A stretch of DNA of 54,498 bases from Desulfitobacterium sp038181555 (GCF_038181555.1 NZ_JBBWUA010000022.1:1-54498); one strand, 5' to 3'. Counted from the stretch's first letter, positions 34,325 to 42,766 are shown. A program made the numbers and translations. The notes: a model not told the origin generated them from the letters alone.

Positions 34325-34795
34325 ATGGAGCTCATATTAGTTCGCCATGGACAAGCTGAAGAGAACATGGAGAATGATGCGGAACGATCCTTAACTAAAG
34401 AAGGTGCGAAGAAAATAAAAAGGGTGGCCTTCGGGATCGATCATTTGTTGGATGGTAAGAAAGCGATATGTATTTGGTCAAGTCCCTTGGAAAGAGCTTG
34501 GCAAACGGCCCAAATAATTGCCGATAAGCTAAAGGTTAAGGATATTGAGAAAATAGACTGCCTTTCAACAGGCGGGGATCTCTTAGAACTGCTCGGGGAC
34601 TGGCTTCCTCAAAAGAAAGCTGATTGCTTAATTATCGTTGGGCATCAACCCTACCTCTCCGATTGGAGTCTCAAACTGGCCAATACCTCCTTGCCCTTCA
34701 GAAAAGGGGCGATGGCGGGGTACAAGCTTAATGGTGAGCTGCCTTTAACTGCTGAACTGCGCTGGTTCACACAACCTGGCGTGTGGTCTAAGTAA
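34325..34795 (+). CDS. sixA: Phosphohistidine phosphatase SixA family
   Basis: A 156-residue histidine-phosphatase-superfamily protein. The N-terminal active-site motif is LVRHGQAE (His8 is the nucleophile), with IWSSPLERAWQTAQI near 55 and VGHQPYLSDW near 101 providing the second His. SixA-type proteins often accompany polyphosphate and CYTH/CHAD genes. It is the last gene of the ppk operon, with an AGAGGAGG-type RBS and a terminator 34 bases after the stop. Confidence 0.88.
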   Translation: MELILVRHGQAEENMENDAERSLTKEGAKKIKRVAFGIDHLLDGKKAICIWSSPLERAWQTAQIIADKLKVKDIEKIDCLSTGGDLLELLGDWLPQKKADCLIIVGHQPYLSDWSLKLANTSLPFRKGAMAGYKLNGELPLTAELRWFTQPGVWSK

Positions 34796-34828
34796 AGATA
34801 ATTGGGTTAAAGAGAAGAGTGAATACGC

Positions 34829-34867
34829 AAAAACCCGGTGTCTATTATAACAGCCGGGTTTTTTTAA
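34829..34867 (+). terminator. Terminator of the ppk operon
   Basis: AAAAACCCGG 34829-34838 pairs with CCGGGTTTTT (34853 on), loop 14, followed by a T-run. Confidence 0.85.
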
Positions 34868-34901
34868 TGCTGATTAGATTTCATGCTGTTTTACCTATAA
34901 G

Positions 34902-34931
34902 TTTACAATCCACTGCTAGTCTACATATAAG
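34902..34931 (+). promoter_or_regulatory. Probable promoter of the Cys-rich small gene
   Basis: TTTACA 34902-34907, an 18-base spacer and TATAAG 34926-34931, about 64 bases before the ATG. Confidence 0.5.
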
Positions 34932-34994
34932 GATACGACTTACTCAAACTGCAACTAAACAGGTTAACTTTTCAATAGGAAAGGGAGGGGGGTT

Positions 34995-35153
34995 ATGACA
35001 GAGAAAGAAGAGCGGATAGTTAAGGCAATTTGGGGAAATTATGTATCCGTCTGTTCTAACTCCTGTTGCTCTTGTTGTATTAACTGTCCCTTTGTCCATG
35101 TCCAACGGAATAAGATTCAATTAAAAAAGCAAACACAAAAGCGAGTATCCTAG
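34995..35153 (+). CDS. Cysteine-rich 52-residue peptide
   Basis: A small gene, too short for most callers. ATG at 34995 follows AAGGGAGGGGGG about 3-8 bases upstream, a strong RBS. The product begins MTEKEERIVKAIWGNY and then carries six Cys in twelve residues (CSNSCCSCCINC at 20-31), followed by PFVHVQ and a basic tail of Lys, Arg and Gln. Such a cluster suggests an Fe-S or other metal-binding peptide. The TAG stop lies inside the 5' arm of a terminator hairpin (35137-35180), so expression may be limited or coupled to termination. I do not recognise a family. Confidence 0.6.
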   Translation: MTEKEERIVKAIWGNYVSVCSNSCCSCCINCPFVHVQRNKIQLKKQTQKRVS

Positions 35154-35180
35154 TGGCATTAGGACTCGCTTTTTGTTTTA
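35137..35180 (+). terminator. Terminator overlapping the end of the Cys-rich gene
   Basis: AAAAGCGAGT 35137-35146 pairs perfectly with ACTCGCTTTT 35164-35173, followed by TTTTGTTTT. The stop codon of the upstream gene is inside the loop side of the 5' arm. Confidence 0.85.
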
Positions 35181-35207
35181 TATTAGTATAGGAAGGAAAC
35201 ATCCAAA

Positions 35208-35307
35208 ATGACCGGTAAGAATAAGCACGAGGAGGACGCAAATGTATAGCCCCCAGTGTACATAGGGCGATCGGATAATCGCCGATAAAATTTGCGACTA
35301 AGGTCAT
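35208..35307 (+). ncRNA. Foldable RNA element upstream of the PhoH-like gene (unassigned)
   Basis: Between the terminator at 35137-35180 and the phoH-like gene the sequence folds into nested perfect stems: ATGACC 35208-35213 with GGTCAT 35302-35307; inside, CGCAAAT 35237-35243 with ATTTGCG 35290-35296; inside that, GGCGAT 35266-35271 with ATCGCC 35278-35283 around a 6-base loop. A shorter GTA/TAC pair may close another hairpin. It shares GGACGCAAA with one motif of the c-di-GMP-I riboswitch, but the rest of that class is missing. A separate hairpin, GTGTAGAG 35346-35353 with CTCTACAC 35360-35367, follows. Confidence 0.4.
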
Positions 35308-35418
35308 AAAAGAATCATGCTCTCCATTTATTGGAGTAATGTGTAGTGTAGAGATCCCTCTCTACACACCAACATAGGCGAATTGAGGAATACAGAATAA
35401 TTTAGCGAGGTGGAGAAT

Positions 35419-36744
35419 TTGCAAAAGGTGTTTGTGCTTGATACTTGTGTCCTACTTCATGACCCTAAGGCAATCTTCAATTTTGAGGACAATGAGGTGA
35501 TTGTTCCTTACGCCGTACTGGAAGAACTAGAAAATAAAAAGAGACTCCTCGACGAGGTAGGTCGATCTGCCCGGGAAGCCATACGCCTATTCGATCAGCT
35601 AAGAGACAATGGCCAACTTGCAGAAGGTGTAAGCCTACCCAATGGAGGAACATTTAGAATTGAACTCAACCATTGCACGGAAAATCCTTTGCCACTTTAC
35701 TCAGACATCAAACTGCCAGATAATCGGATACTGGCAGTGGCTTTGAATTTAGCCCATGAGGATGAGAGGCCAGTCATTGTGGTAACCAAAGATATCGCAA
35801 TGCGTGTAAAAGCGGATGCCCTCTCTGTCAAAACCCAGGATTATTACAATGATAAAATAAGCCTTACTTCCTTAAATGACGATGTAATCAAGCTCGAACT
35901 GAAGGATAATGAGGTAAATGAACTCTATCAGATAGGTCATATCAGCTTAAGTGAAACTAAGTTGCCCAATAGCTGTGCCAAAGGATTGCTCAGTGACGGC
36001 ACAGAGATTCCCCTCATCGTTTCCTCTGATGGAGCAAAGCTACTCAATCTCCATAGTCGCAATAAGGATTATTGGGGAATTGTCCCTAAAAATATTGAGC
36101 AAACTTGGGCTTTGGGTATGTTAAGTAACCCTCAAATCAAATTGGTTAATCTCATGGGGCCTGCAGGCACAGGAAAAACTTTAATTACTTTGGCCAGCGC
36201 CTTAGAGCAGACGATTCATCAGGATCTCTATACGCGTATCCTCTGCGCTCGGCCGGTTATTCCTTTTGGGAAGGATATTGGCTTTTTACCTGGTGAGAAA
36301 GAGGATAAGGTACGTCCCTATATGCAACCGATTTATGATAATCTGGAGTTCTTATTGCGACCTAAACTGGATAAGCTTCGTGATAAAGACAGCGAAGCCT
36401 TGGTGGAAAGCACCGTGGATTTACTGAAAAAGAGAAAGCAACTGGAGATCGAAGTGCTTACCTATATTCGCGGACGAAGCATCGCCAATCAATTCATTAT
36501 CATTGATGAGGCTCAAAATCTTACAGCTCACGAGATCAAAACTATTATTACCCGTGCCGGAGAGGGGACAAAAATTGTCCTTTGCGGCGATCCGGATCAG
36601 ATTGATCATCCGTATTTGGATAAAGAAAGCAATGGGTTAGCCTATGTGGCTTCCCGCCTAAAAGGGCAATCTTTCTATGGTCAAGTAGGACTGCTCAAAG
36701 GGGAACGAAGTGAACTGGCAGCCCTCGCTGCAAAGCTACTCTAA
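35419..36744 (+). CDS. PIN-domain/PhoH-like ATPase (YlaK type)
   Basis: A 441-residue fusion. The N-terminal PIN nuclease-like domain starts VFVLDTCVLLHDP (first acidic residue Asp8) with a second acidic cluster near LPDNRILAVALN. The C-terminal PhoH domain has Walker A GPAGTGKT at 247-254 and Walker B FIIIDEAQN at 359-367. PIN-PhoH proteins unwind or degrade RNA in other bacteria. The TTG at 35419 is chosen because GAGGTG lies 6 bases upstream; a GTG at 35410 is in frame but overlaps the RBS. It is preceded by the foldable RNA element. Confidence 0.9.
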   Translation: MQKVFVLDTCVLLHDPKAIFNFEDNEVIVPYAVLEELENKKRLLDEVGRSAREAIRLFDQLRDNGQLAEGVSLPNGGTFRIELNHCTENPLPLYSDIKLPDNRILAVALNLAHEDERPVIVVTKDIAMRVKADALSVKTQDYYNDKISLTSLNDDVIKLELKDNEVNELYQIGHISLSETKLPNSCAKGLLSDGTEIPLIVSSDGAKLLNLHSRNKDYWGIVPKNIEQTWALGMLSNPQIKLVNLMGPAGTGKTLITLASALEQTIHQDLYTRILCARPVIPFGKDIGFLPGEKEDKVRPYMQPIYDNLEFLLRPKLDKLRDKDSEALVESTVDLLKKRKQLEIEVLTYIRGRSIANQFIIIDEAQNLTAHEIKTIITRAGEGTKIVLCGDPDQIDHPYLDKESNGLAYVASRLKGQSFYGQVGLLKGERSELAALAAKLL

Positions 36745-36771
36745 AAAAACACCGCCATAAATGGCGGTTTA
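36744..36771. terminator. Bidirectional terminator between phoH-like and DUF1232 genes
   Basis: ACCGCCAT 36751-36758 and ATGGCGGT 36761-36768 form a near-complete palindrome, with A7 on the left and TTT on the right; on the minus strand the A7 becomes T7, so it ends the minus-strand gene at 36878 as well. Confidence 0.65.
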
Positions 36772-36877
36772 AGGCGATAAGGATATCCTTATCAATACAA
36801 AACGAGGCAGGAAAAAGGGAAACCCTTACTATACCGTAGCAGTGTTAATGTAAAACGTAGTGTTTGTAAGGCTTGTG

Positions 36878-37291
36878 TTAATGATTATCCTGCCAATCCC
36901 GAAATTTCTGCAGATCAGAGTCCAGCTGTTTGAGTACTAAGCCCAAAACGAACATGTCATCTACATAGCCCACGCCGGGGATATAATCAAAAATGATATC
37001 GATGGGGGATAGAAAGTAAATTAGAGCCGCAAAGATAGCGACGATTGAACCGATCGGAATCTCTCGATACTCTTTGGTAATATAAGCTTTGACAATTTGG
37101 ATGAGAAGGAGGATGTCTTGGTAGACTTTATTGATGGGACCGGTGTTAATGTTGAGCTTCTCGGCTTTGGCAAAGACAGCATTAAGTTTTTCTTGGGTTG
37201 CCTCGCCATTGAGGAGTGTCTTTTTGGCTTCATCTTGAAATGTATTAAACTTTTCCATAATCTGATCCTTAAGATTTTGTCCAATATGCAT
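36878..37291 (-). CDS. DUF1232 (YkvA-like) membrane protein
   Basis: A 137-residue protein with a mostly helical, charged N-terminal ~75 residues and the DUF1232 signature FLSPIDIIFDYIPGVGYVDDMFVLGLVLK near its end, which spans about one to two membrane segments. The ATG at 37291 follows AAGGAGG. Family function is not established; members are common in Firmicutes and sometimes linked to membrane stress. Confidence 0.88.
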   Translation of the reverse strand: MHIGQNLKDQIMEKFNTFQDEAKKTLLNGEATQEKLNAVFAKAEKLNINTGPINKVYQDILLLIQIVKAYITKEYREIPIGSIVAIFAALIYFLSPIDIIFDYIPGVGYVDDMFVLGLVLKQLDSDLQKFRDWQDNH

Positions 37292-37341
37292 CGACGTGTC
37301 CTCCTTTGCTTTATGTAATTATATCATGATTATAATACATA

Positions 37342-37367
37342 GAAAAAACCTCAGCAGTTGCTGAGGT
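37342..37367 (-). terminator. Terminator of the sulfite-reductase-like gene
   Basis: On the minus strand ACCTCAGCA and TGCTGAGGT (plus 37348-37356 and 37359-37367) are exact complements, followed by TTTTTT (complement of the A-run at 37342-37347). Confidence 0.8.
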
Positions 37368-37380
37368 CTATCTCTACATT

Positions 37381-38088
37381 TTAGCTGACTAAGGCTTTTT
37401 CTACAGTTTCAAAGCCAAGGCGCTCAATCATTTGAGCGAAACGTTCACCCTTATTCCCATGATCCCTGTAATAATTAATGGCTTTTTCAATAAGCGCGAT
37501 AGCTTCATCTACTGTATATAATCCCTGGATTTCTCGACCCAAATACTGTTTGCGAGCGGACATACCCCCGAGGGTGATGGCAACTTGGTTTGTTTTCTTA
37601 CCGATGATACCGATGCAGCCAATATGGGGCATGGAGCAATTGTTTGAACAACCACTGATGACAATCCGGAGTTTGCTAGGCAGGGTTATATCGTAATAAC
37701 CCTGATAGATTTTTTCGTTTAAGAGGTTAGTTAAGGCTTCCGTATCATAGAGGCTAAATTTGCAAACAGCACCTTTACAGGTGGTAATAGGTCTAGGTCT
37801 AGGACCAGTGGAGCCAATACTTAGTCCAACTTCGCGAAGAGCTTCGGCAACTGCTTCTAGATTGGAGTAATCTATGCCGGGAATTTCGATATTCAGTCTC
37901 TGGGTAAAGTAAAAGTTACCTTGTCCATATTGCTCACAGACTTCACTTACTTTTTGAGATTGCTTGGCACTCATTTTTCCACCGGGAATGACCACTCTAC
38001 AGGAAAAATGCTCCCCATCCTTGTTAAGAATAAAGCCCTTTCCTTTTAAAAAGGCGGCCTGTTCCTTTATTTGAGAAATATCAACCAT
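37381..38088 (-). CDS. Small sulfite/nitrite reductase-like siroheme-Fe4S4 protein
   Basis: A 235-residue protein matching the small, single-repeat branch of the nitrite/sulfite reductase family. An N-terminal ferredoxin-like half domain ends with the signature GNFYFTQRLNIEIPGI. The cluster site is visible as TCKGAVCKFS near residues 105-115, followed by SGCSNNCSMPHIGCIG near 147-165, giving four Cys ligands plus others. It lacks the second repeat of normal SirA-type enzymes. It could reduce sulfite, or have an accessory redox role. It is preceded by the unknown gene at 38125, separated by 36 bases. Confidence 0.82.
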   Translation of the reverse strand: MVDISQIKEQAAFLKGKGFILNKDGEHFSCRVVIPGGKMSAKQSQKVSEVCEQYGQGNFYFTQRLNIEIPGIDYSNLEAVAEALREVGLSIGSTGPRPRPITTCKGAVCKFSLYDTEALTNLLNEKIYQGYYDITLPSKLRIVISGCSNNCSMPHIGCIGIIGKKTNQVAITLGGMSARKQYLGREIQGLYTVDEAIALIEKAINYYRDHGNKGERFAQMIERLGFETVEKALVS

Positions 38089-38124
38089 CGCTGCAATATC
38101 TCCTTTGCTTTCTATAATATTGAG

Positions 38125-38511
38125 TTAGTTGCTTTTGGTTTCAAGCTCGCGGAGTCTCTTGCTGAAGTATGTTTTAACAGGTTCTACGTATTCGGGCTTG
38201 AGGCTATAGCGACTTAATACTCTTGTAAAATCACGATCTAAGCCGTAGGTTCCATATTCATACCATTCCGCTTCTAAATTGCAGACGGCTTTTACTTGGT
38301 CATAAATATAGGGTGTACCTGAGAAGTTTTCAAAAAGGGTACTTAACTCTTGGGCTATCTGCTCATGGGGTAAGAAAAGATTAAAGGGTTGCTTGGCCTG
38401 TTCGGATTCATAGATGCCATCATCTTCCCAAACAAAGGGCTGATCACAAAGCTCTATGATTTCTTGACAAGTTTTAATCATCTTCTCTTTTTCGGCGGTA
38501 GATAAAGACAT
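38125..38511 (-). CDS. Unknown 128-residue partner of the sulfite-reductase-like gene
   Basis: I do not recognise this protein. It is soluble and acidic, begins MSLSTAEKEKMIKTCQEIIE and has the readable stretch FVWEDDGIYESEQAKQPFNLFLPHEQIAQEL, here only partly quoted. It has no Cys cluster and no membrane segment. AGAGGTG precedes the ATG. It lies 36 bases upstream of the sulfite-reductase-like gene on the same strand, so the two are probably one operon. Confidence 0.65.
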   Translation of the reverse strand: MSLSTAEKEKMIKTCQEIIELCDQPFVWEDDGIYESEQAKQPFNLFLPHEQIAQELSTLFENFSGTPYIYDQVKAVCNLEAEWYEYGTYGLDRDFTRVLSRYSLKPEYVEPVKTYFSKRLRELETKSN

Positions 38512-38621
38512 GATTGCACCTCTTATGTAATTTTTTACAAGACTTATTATACAACAAGAAGCTAGGGGGATGTTTTTTAGGATTTATTTCGAATATTCTA
38601 AAATAGAGCAAAGATAGGGAA

Positions 38622-38659
38622 CACAAAATAAAAAGATGACACACTTGAGTAAGTGTGCC
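38622..38659 (-). terminator. Terminator of the dagK/usp operon
   Basis: On the minus strand GGCACACTT (complement of 38651-38659) pairs with AAGTGTGTC (complement of 38638-38646), followed by ATCTTTTTATTTT. Confidence 0.8.
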
Positions 38660-38670
38660 ATTCATGTCAG

Positions 38671-39594
38671 TTAGGTCCAGAGTCTGATTCCTTGGGGAAT
38701 CAGGGAAAAATGCACGGGTGTAAATCCGGGATGTTCTCCATCGAGTTCTAGGAAAGCGGAAGGCTGAGCGATAATGGAGATTTCTTTGCCTTGATAGACA
38801 GAGACCCCAGACACATCAAGATGGTTCCCTTGATAAATTTTGGGCAAATGTCGTAAAACCTTGTGAATGGGGAGGTCTCCAAGTACTGTAACATTAAAGA
38901 GGCCATCGGTTAAATCGGCATGGGGAGCAATCATCATCCCACCACCGAAGAAACGGCCATTAGCGATCATAATGCTATTAGTGGGACCATTCACGACAAC
39001 TTTCCCATCAATAACGCACTTCATATGTTTATTTTTATAAGCAAAAATACTGATAAGACTGCCGAGGAGGAAAGATAGTTTTCCCCCTAAGAACTTACTG
39101 CGCCTATTGACACGATCAGCTGTTTCTCCGCCAAGGCCCACATCAGCTACGTTAAGAAAATAACGGTGGTGCAACATGTCGGAAGCATCTTGGTATTGAG
39201 CAAGTCCACAGTCCACCGGGGTTATTTGCTCTCGGTTAAGAACCTCCAAAAGAGAAGGAAGCCCGCGTTTTTGGTTAAGAGAGCGGAGAAAATCTCCCCC
39301 AGTCCCATGGGAGAAAATCGCGAGACTAGCCTCCGGATTAATGGGCACTTGATTCTCGAAAAAGCCGTTTATTACCTCATTAAGGGTACCGTCTCCACCA
39401 ACAGATAGGATTCGTGTATAGTTATGTAAGGCTTGTCGAGTTAAAGTAGTGGCTTCCCCTGGACCACTCGTATAAGCATAGTCGAGATCGATTTTTTGAT
39501 CGAGAAGACGTTTGTATACTTTGGGCCAAATCTTGCGGGTTTGGCCGTTTGCGGATGCTGGATTCACAATGGCAAACCAGGGGCTTTTGTTCAT
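38671..39594 (-). CDS. Diacylglycerol/lipid kinase family protein
   Basis: A 307-residue soluble lipid kinase of the DagK/YegS type. It begins WFAIVNPASANG, has the catalytic-site ILSVGGDGTLNEVINGF near 82-98, and a FSHGTGGDFLRSL motif near 125. The C-terminus is a beta-sandwich ending with the family's ELDGEHPGFTPVHFSLIPQGIRLW. It could recycle diacylglycerol formed by LTA synthesis, consistent with the LTA-synthase-like gene in this window, but specificity is not visible. It is 12 bases after the usp gene. Confidence 0.9.
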   Translation of the reverse strand: MNKSPWFAIVNPASANGQTRKIWPKVYKRLLDQKIDLDYAYTSGPGEATTLTRQALHNYTRILSVGGDGTLNEVINGFFENQVPINPEASLAIFSHGTGGDFLRSLNQKRGLPSLLEVLNREQITPVDCGLAQYQDASDMLHHRYFLNVADVGLGGETADRVNRRSKFLGGKLSFLLGSLISIFAYKNKHMKCVIDGKVVVNGPTNSIMIANGRFFGGGMMIAPHADLTDGLFNVTVLGDLPIHKVLRHLPKIYQGNHLDVSGVSVYQGKEISIIAQPSAFLELDGEHPGFTPVHFSLIPQGIRLWT

Positions 39595-39606
39595 GTCAAT
39601 AGCCTC

Positions 39607-40029
39607 TTATGGGACAATAGTAACTGGGCAAGGGGTTTCATGAAGTACGTGGGTTGCGACACTTCCTAAAATGGCACGTTTAACGGCACCTAAACCACGA
39701 TAACCCATCACAATATTATCTACTGCGCTTTCTTCAGCTTCGGCACAAATCTCCCGACCAGGATCTCCAGTGCGCATGATAGTTTGGATGGGGACCGTGG
39801 AATCTTTGGCAATTTCCAGAGCGTGATCGAGGACTTCCTTGCTAGCTTCTTCCTGCATCGCCTTGATTTGCTCTTGGGTTGCAAAACGCTTTACATTAGG
39901 TGTATTGTAATTGGGTTGTATGTTTATGAAGATAAGTAAATCGGCCTTCCCTTCAGCTAGAGAAAGGGCATAGCGAATGGCTTTGTCTGAATTAGCGGAT
40001 CCATCAACGGGTACTAAGAATTTGGTCAT
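39607..40029 (-). CDS. Universal stress protein (UspA family, ATP-binding type)
   Basis: A 140-residue protein starting MTKFLVPVDGSANSDKAIRYAL. The C-terminus carries the ATP-binding motif GYRGLGAVKRAILGSVATHVL, i.e. Gly-2x-Gly-9x-Gly-Ser. It is the first gene of a two-gene minus operon with the lipid kinase. AAGGAAGTG precedes the ATG. Confidence 0.92.
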   Translation of the reverse strand: MTKFLVPVDGSANSDKAIRYALSLAEGKADLLIFINIQPNYNTPNVKRFATQEQIKAMQEEASKEVLDHALEIAKDSTVPIQTIMRTGDPGREICAEAEESAVDNIVMGYRGLGAVKRAILGSVATHVLHETPCPVTIVP

Positions 40030-40151
40030 ATGTACTTCACTTCCTTATCATTAAGTTGTCCACTTCATTTCATTTTAACATTAACTCATGGGAAAGTTAA
40101 GTCATCTTTGCTATACTAATGGATGAAATCTCAAATGGAAGTGATTGTAAG

Positions 40152-41024
40152 ATGAATAATATATATGATGTTAAGGGTGGAACCGGTGGAGATTCTTACC
40201 TTATTGTAGGGGATAAAAAGACGGCATTGCTTGAGTGCGGTATGGCTTTTAGTGCTGCGAATCTAATTGATAATATAAAGGATGTCCTTCAAGGGCGTCA
40301 GTTGGACTATGTTTTAATAACTCATTCTCACTACGACCATGTGGGAGCTTTGCCCTATTTGAAAGAGGAATGGCCAAATCTAGAAGCTATGGGCTCTGAA
40401 TACGATTTAAGGATATTAGAACGACCAAGTGCACTCGAGTCTATTCGAAAATTAAGTAATGAAGCTGCCCACATGTATTCGGGAGAACCAATCGAGGAAT
40501 ACAAGGATGAACTTATGAAGATCGATACAGTGATTTATGAGGGGAGTTGTATTGATCTAGGAGATACACAAATCAAGGTCATAGAAACACCAGGACACAC
40601 CCGTTGTACATTATCCTTTTTAATTGATAATGAGATTTTCTATGGGAGCGAATCCTTAGGTGTTGTAAGCCAGTCAGGAAGGATTGTTCCGGCCTTTATC
40701 GTTGATTATTTTCAAGCGATCGAGTCAATTATTAAATGCCAAGCACTCAAGCCGACGGTAATTTATTCTCCTCATTATGGAATCATCGACCAAGAGCTTA
40801 AACCGGACTATTGGCAGGAATGCCTTGATGTTGCAGAATACTCTCGAAAAGTAGTTCTCCATTACTCAAATTTAGGCTATACTCTCGAAGAGATTTTAGT
40901 GGAATATGAAAACGTTTTCCGCAGTAAAGAATACTATGTAGAACAACCTCTGTTTGCGTTTCAGATTAATTCTCGAGGTATGATTAGTGCAATATTAAAG
41001 TCTCAGGCTGAGAAAGTGGACTAG
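40152..41024 (+). CDS. MBL-fold metallo-hydrolase
   Basis: A 290-residue metallo-beta-lactamase-fold protein. The zinc/iron motif THSHYDHVG near 76-84 (HxHxDH), ETPGHTRC near 158, a Glu/Asp site in FYGSESLG near 172, and SPHYGI near 215 form the two-metal centre. The ATG at 40152 gives MNNIYDVKGGTGGDSYLI; a longer in-frame ATG at 40119 has no RBS. A TATACT lies at 40112-40117. The substrate is unknown. Confidence 0.82.
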   Translation: MNNIYDVKGGTGGDSYLIVGDKKTALLECGMAFSAANLIDNIKDVLQGRQLDYVLITHSHYDHVGALPYLKEEWPNLEAMGSEYDLRILERPSALESIRKLSNEAAHMYSGEPIEEYKDELMKIDTVIYEGSCIDLGDTQIKVIETPGHTRCTLSFLIDNEIFYGSESLGVVSQSGRIVPAFIVDYFQAIESIIKCQALKPTVIYSPHYGIIDQELKPDYWQECLDVAEYSRKVVLHYSNLGYTLEEILVEYENVFRSKEYYVEQPLFAFQINSRGMISAILKSQAEKVD

Positions 41025-41159
41025 AATGTTTTCAGAGTATCATGACTTAAGAAAAATTTAAGAAATGCACCAGGGTTATATCTAGATTTCATCAGTTATA
41101 ATAGGGTTAAGATTTGCCTAGAGAGCAGGGAATAATTAGATTAGGGAGGATAAGCGGAA

Positions 41160-42005
41160 TTGATCGAGATTTTGAAGGCTATTATTTTAGGTATTGTTGA
41201 GGGAGTTACCGAATGGCTGCCCATCAGCAGCACCGGGCACATGATATTGGTAGATGAATTTATTAAGCTGAATATGTCTGATGCTTTTATGGAGATGTTT
41301 TTAGTGGTCATACAATTAGGAGCTATCCTAGCTGTTGTGCTGTTATATTGGCATAAGCTCAATCCCTTTTCGATTCAAAAGGGAGCTGCAGGGAATAGAG
41401 TTTCAGTAAAACGAGAGACGATCGAGATGTGGATGAAGATTATCGTGTCCTGCATCCCTGCTGCGGTGATTGGTTTATTATTTGATGATGAGATGAATGC
41501 CCTCTTTTACAATTACCAGACCGTTGCTATTATGCTGATTTTGTTTGGAATTTTCTTTATTATGATTGAAAATATGAACAAGGGCAAACGATCCCGCATC
41601 AATCATCTTGAGCAGATTACTTATTCTGTTGCCCTAATGATCGGGCTTTTCCAGCTTATCGCTGCAGTTTTCCCAGGGACTTCTCGTTCCGGTGCGACCA
41701 TCGTGGGGGGGCTCATGTTAGGGGTATCCCGTACAGTTGCCACTGAATTCACCTTCTTCTTAGCTGTACCTGTGATGTTTGGCGCCAGTGCTCTTAAATT
41801 AGTTAAATTTGGATTCAACTTTACCGGACAAGAGATGATGATTCTGTTGATTGGCATGGTCGTAGCCTTCATTGTATCCATTCTGTCCATAAAATTCTTA
41901 ATGGGCTACATCAAGAAGAATGACTTTAAGGCCTTCGGGTGGTATCGAATTATCTTGGGTATCATCGTTATCTTATATTTTTCCATGCAAACGCTGTTAG
42001 GATAG
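41160..42005 (+). CDS. uppP: Undecaprenyl-diphosphatase UppP
   Basis: A 281-residue integral membrane enzyme that recycles undecaprenyl pyrophosphate for wall synthesis. Both consensus motifs are present: GIVEGVTEWLPISSTGHMIL near 14-33 and PGTSRSGATIVGG near 178-190. The TTG start has GGGAGGA about 9 bases upstream. Length is normal (BacA family). A 7-bp hairpin at 42002-42022 follows the stop. Confidence 0.95.
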   Translation: MIEILKAIILGIVEGVTEWLPISSTGHMILVDEFIKLNMSDAFMEMFLVVIQLGAILAVVLLYWHKLNPFSIQKGAAGNRVSVKRETIEMWMKIIVSCIPAAVIGLLFDDEMNALFYNYQTVAIMLILFGIFFIMIENMNKGKRSRINHLEQITYSVALMIGLFQLIAAVFPGTSRSGATIVGGLMLGVSRTVATEFTFFLAVPVMFGASALKLVKFGFNFTGQEMMILLIGMVVAFIVSILSIKFLMGYIKKNDFKAFGWYRIILGIIVILYFSMQTLLG

Positions 42006-42122
42006 GACTCCTGCTGTCCTATAGGTAATGTATCCTTAAAATGGTATAATAGAGTGTAGATGAAAATAAAGTGTAATTACAAAAGAAATTGAAAGTGCAA
42101 ACATAGAAATGGAGGAAACATA

Positions 42123-42680
42123 ATGAAAAAATGGCTAATTCCAGTGGGGATTATTCTCATTCTGGCTATGATTCTTGGGTCGGGTTACAATAACTTAGTT
42201 ACTCTTAATGAGACGGTGGATAATAGTTGGAGCCAAGTGGAAAACCAGCTGCAGCGCAGAGCAGATTTGATTCCGAATTTGGTGAACACGGTTAAAGGGT
42301 ATGCTGAACACGAAAGTGAAGTATTTACTGACATAGCGGATGCTAGATCACGCTTGATTGGTGCAGGTAGCGTGGGTGAGGCTGCCGAAGCGGACGCTGA
42401 ACTGAGCAGTGCTTTAAGCCGTTTATTAGCCATATCGGAGAGCTATCCACAGCTCAAGGCTGACGCAAATTTCCGGGGGCTGCAGGATGAATTGGCCGGA
42501 ACAGAAAACCGAATTGCAACAACTCGTATGGATTATAATAATGTGGTCCAAACCTACAATACGAAGATTAAACGCTTACCAACGGCCTTCTACGCCGGAA
42601 TCCTTGGCTTTGATGAACGTGAGTACTTCAAGGCAGATGCTAGTGCCCAAGAAACACCGACCGTAGATTTTTCGAAATAG
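42123..42680 (+). CDS. LemA family protein
   Basis: A 185-residue protein with an N-terminal membrane anchor (LIPVGIILILAMILGSG) and a long helical, mostly extracytoplasmic region with NSWSQVENQLQRRADLIPNLVNTVKGYA near 34-61, here quoted in part, typical of LemA. GGAGG precedes the ATG. It is 86 bases from the TPM-domain gene, a common pairing. Function in most bacteria is unclear; it is tied to membrane protein quality control. Confidence 0.93.
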   Translation: MKKWLIPVGIILILAMILGSGYNNLVTLNETVDNSWSQVENQLQRRADLIPNLVNTVKGYAEHESEVFTDIADARSRLIGAGSVGEAAEADAELSSALSRLLAISESYPQLKADANFRGLQDELAGTENRIATTRMDYNNVVQTYNTKIKRLPTAFYAGILGFDEREYFKADASAQETPTVDFSK

Positions 42681-42766
42681 AGTCCTATGTCCTATAGGGT
42701 ATTGGCAACGTGTGCAACAGGTATAGGTTTGAGATTGATATAGCTTAGAGGAAGGGATTGAAGCAC

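Noticed and set aside
35080..35307. Minus-strand frame opposite the Cys-rich gene and RNA fold
   Set aside because: No RBS; spans a terminator and a folded region.
35236..35310. Fluoride or c-di-GMP riboswitch
   Set aside because: The GGACGCAAA and GGCGAT...ATCGCC pieces resemble parts of those classes, but their other conserved parts are missing.
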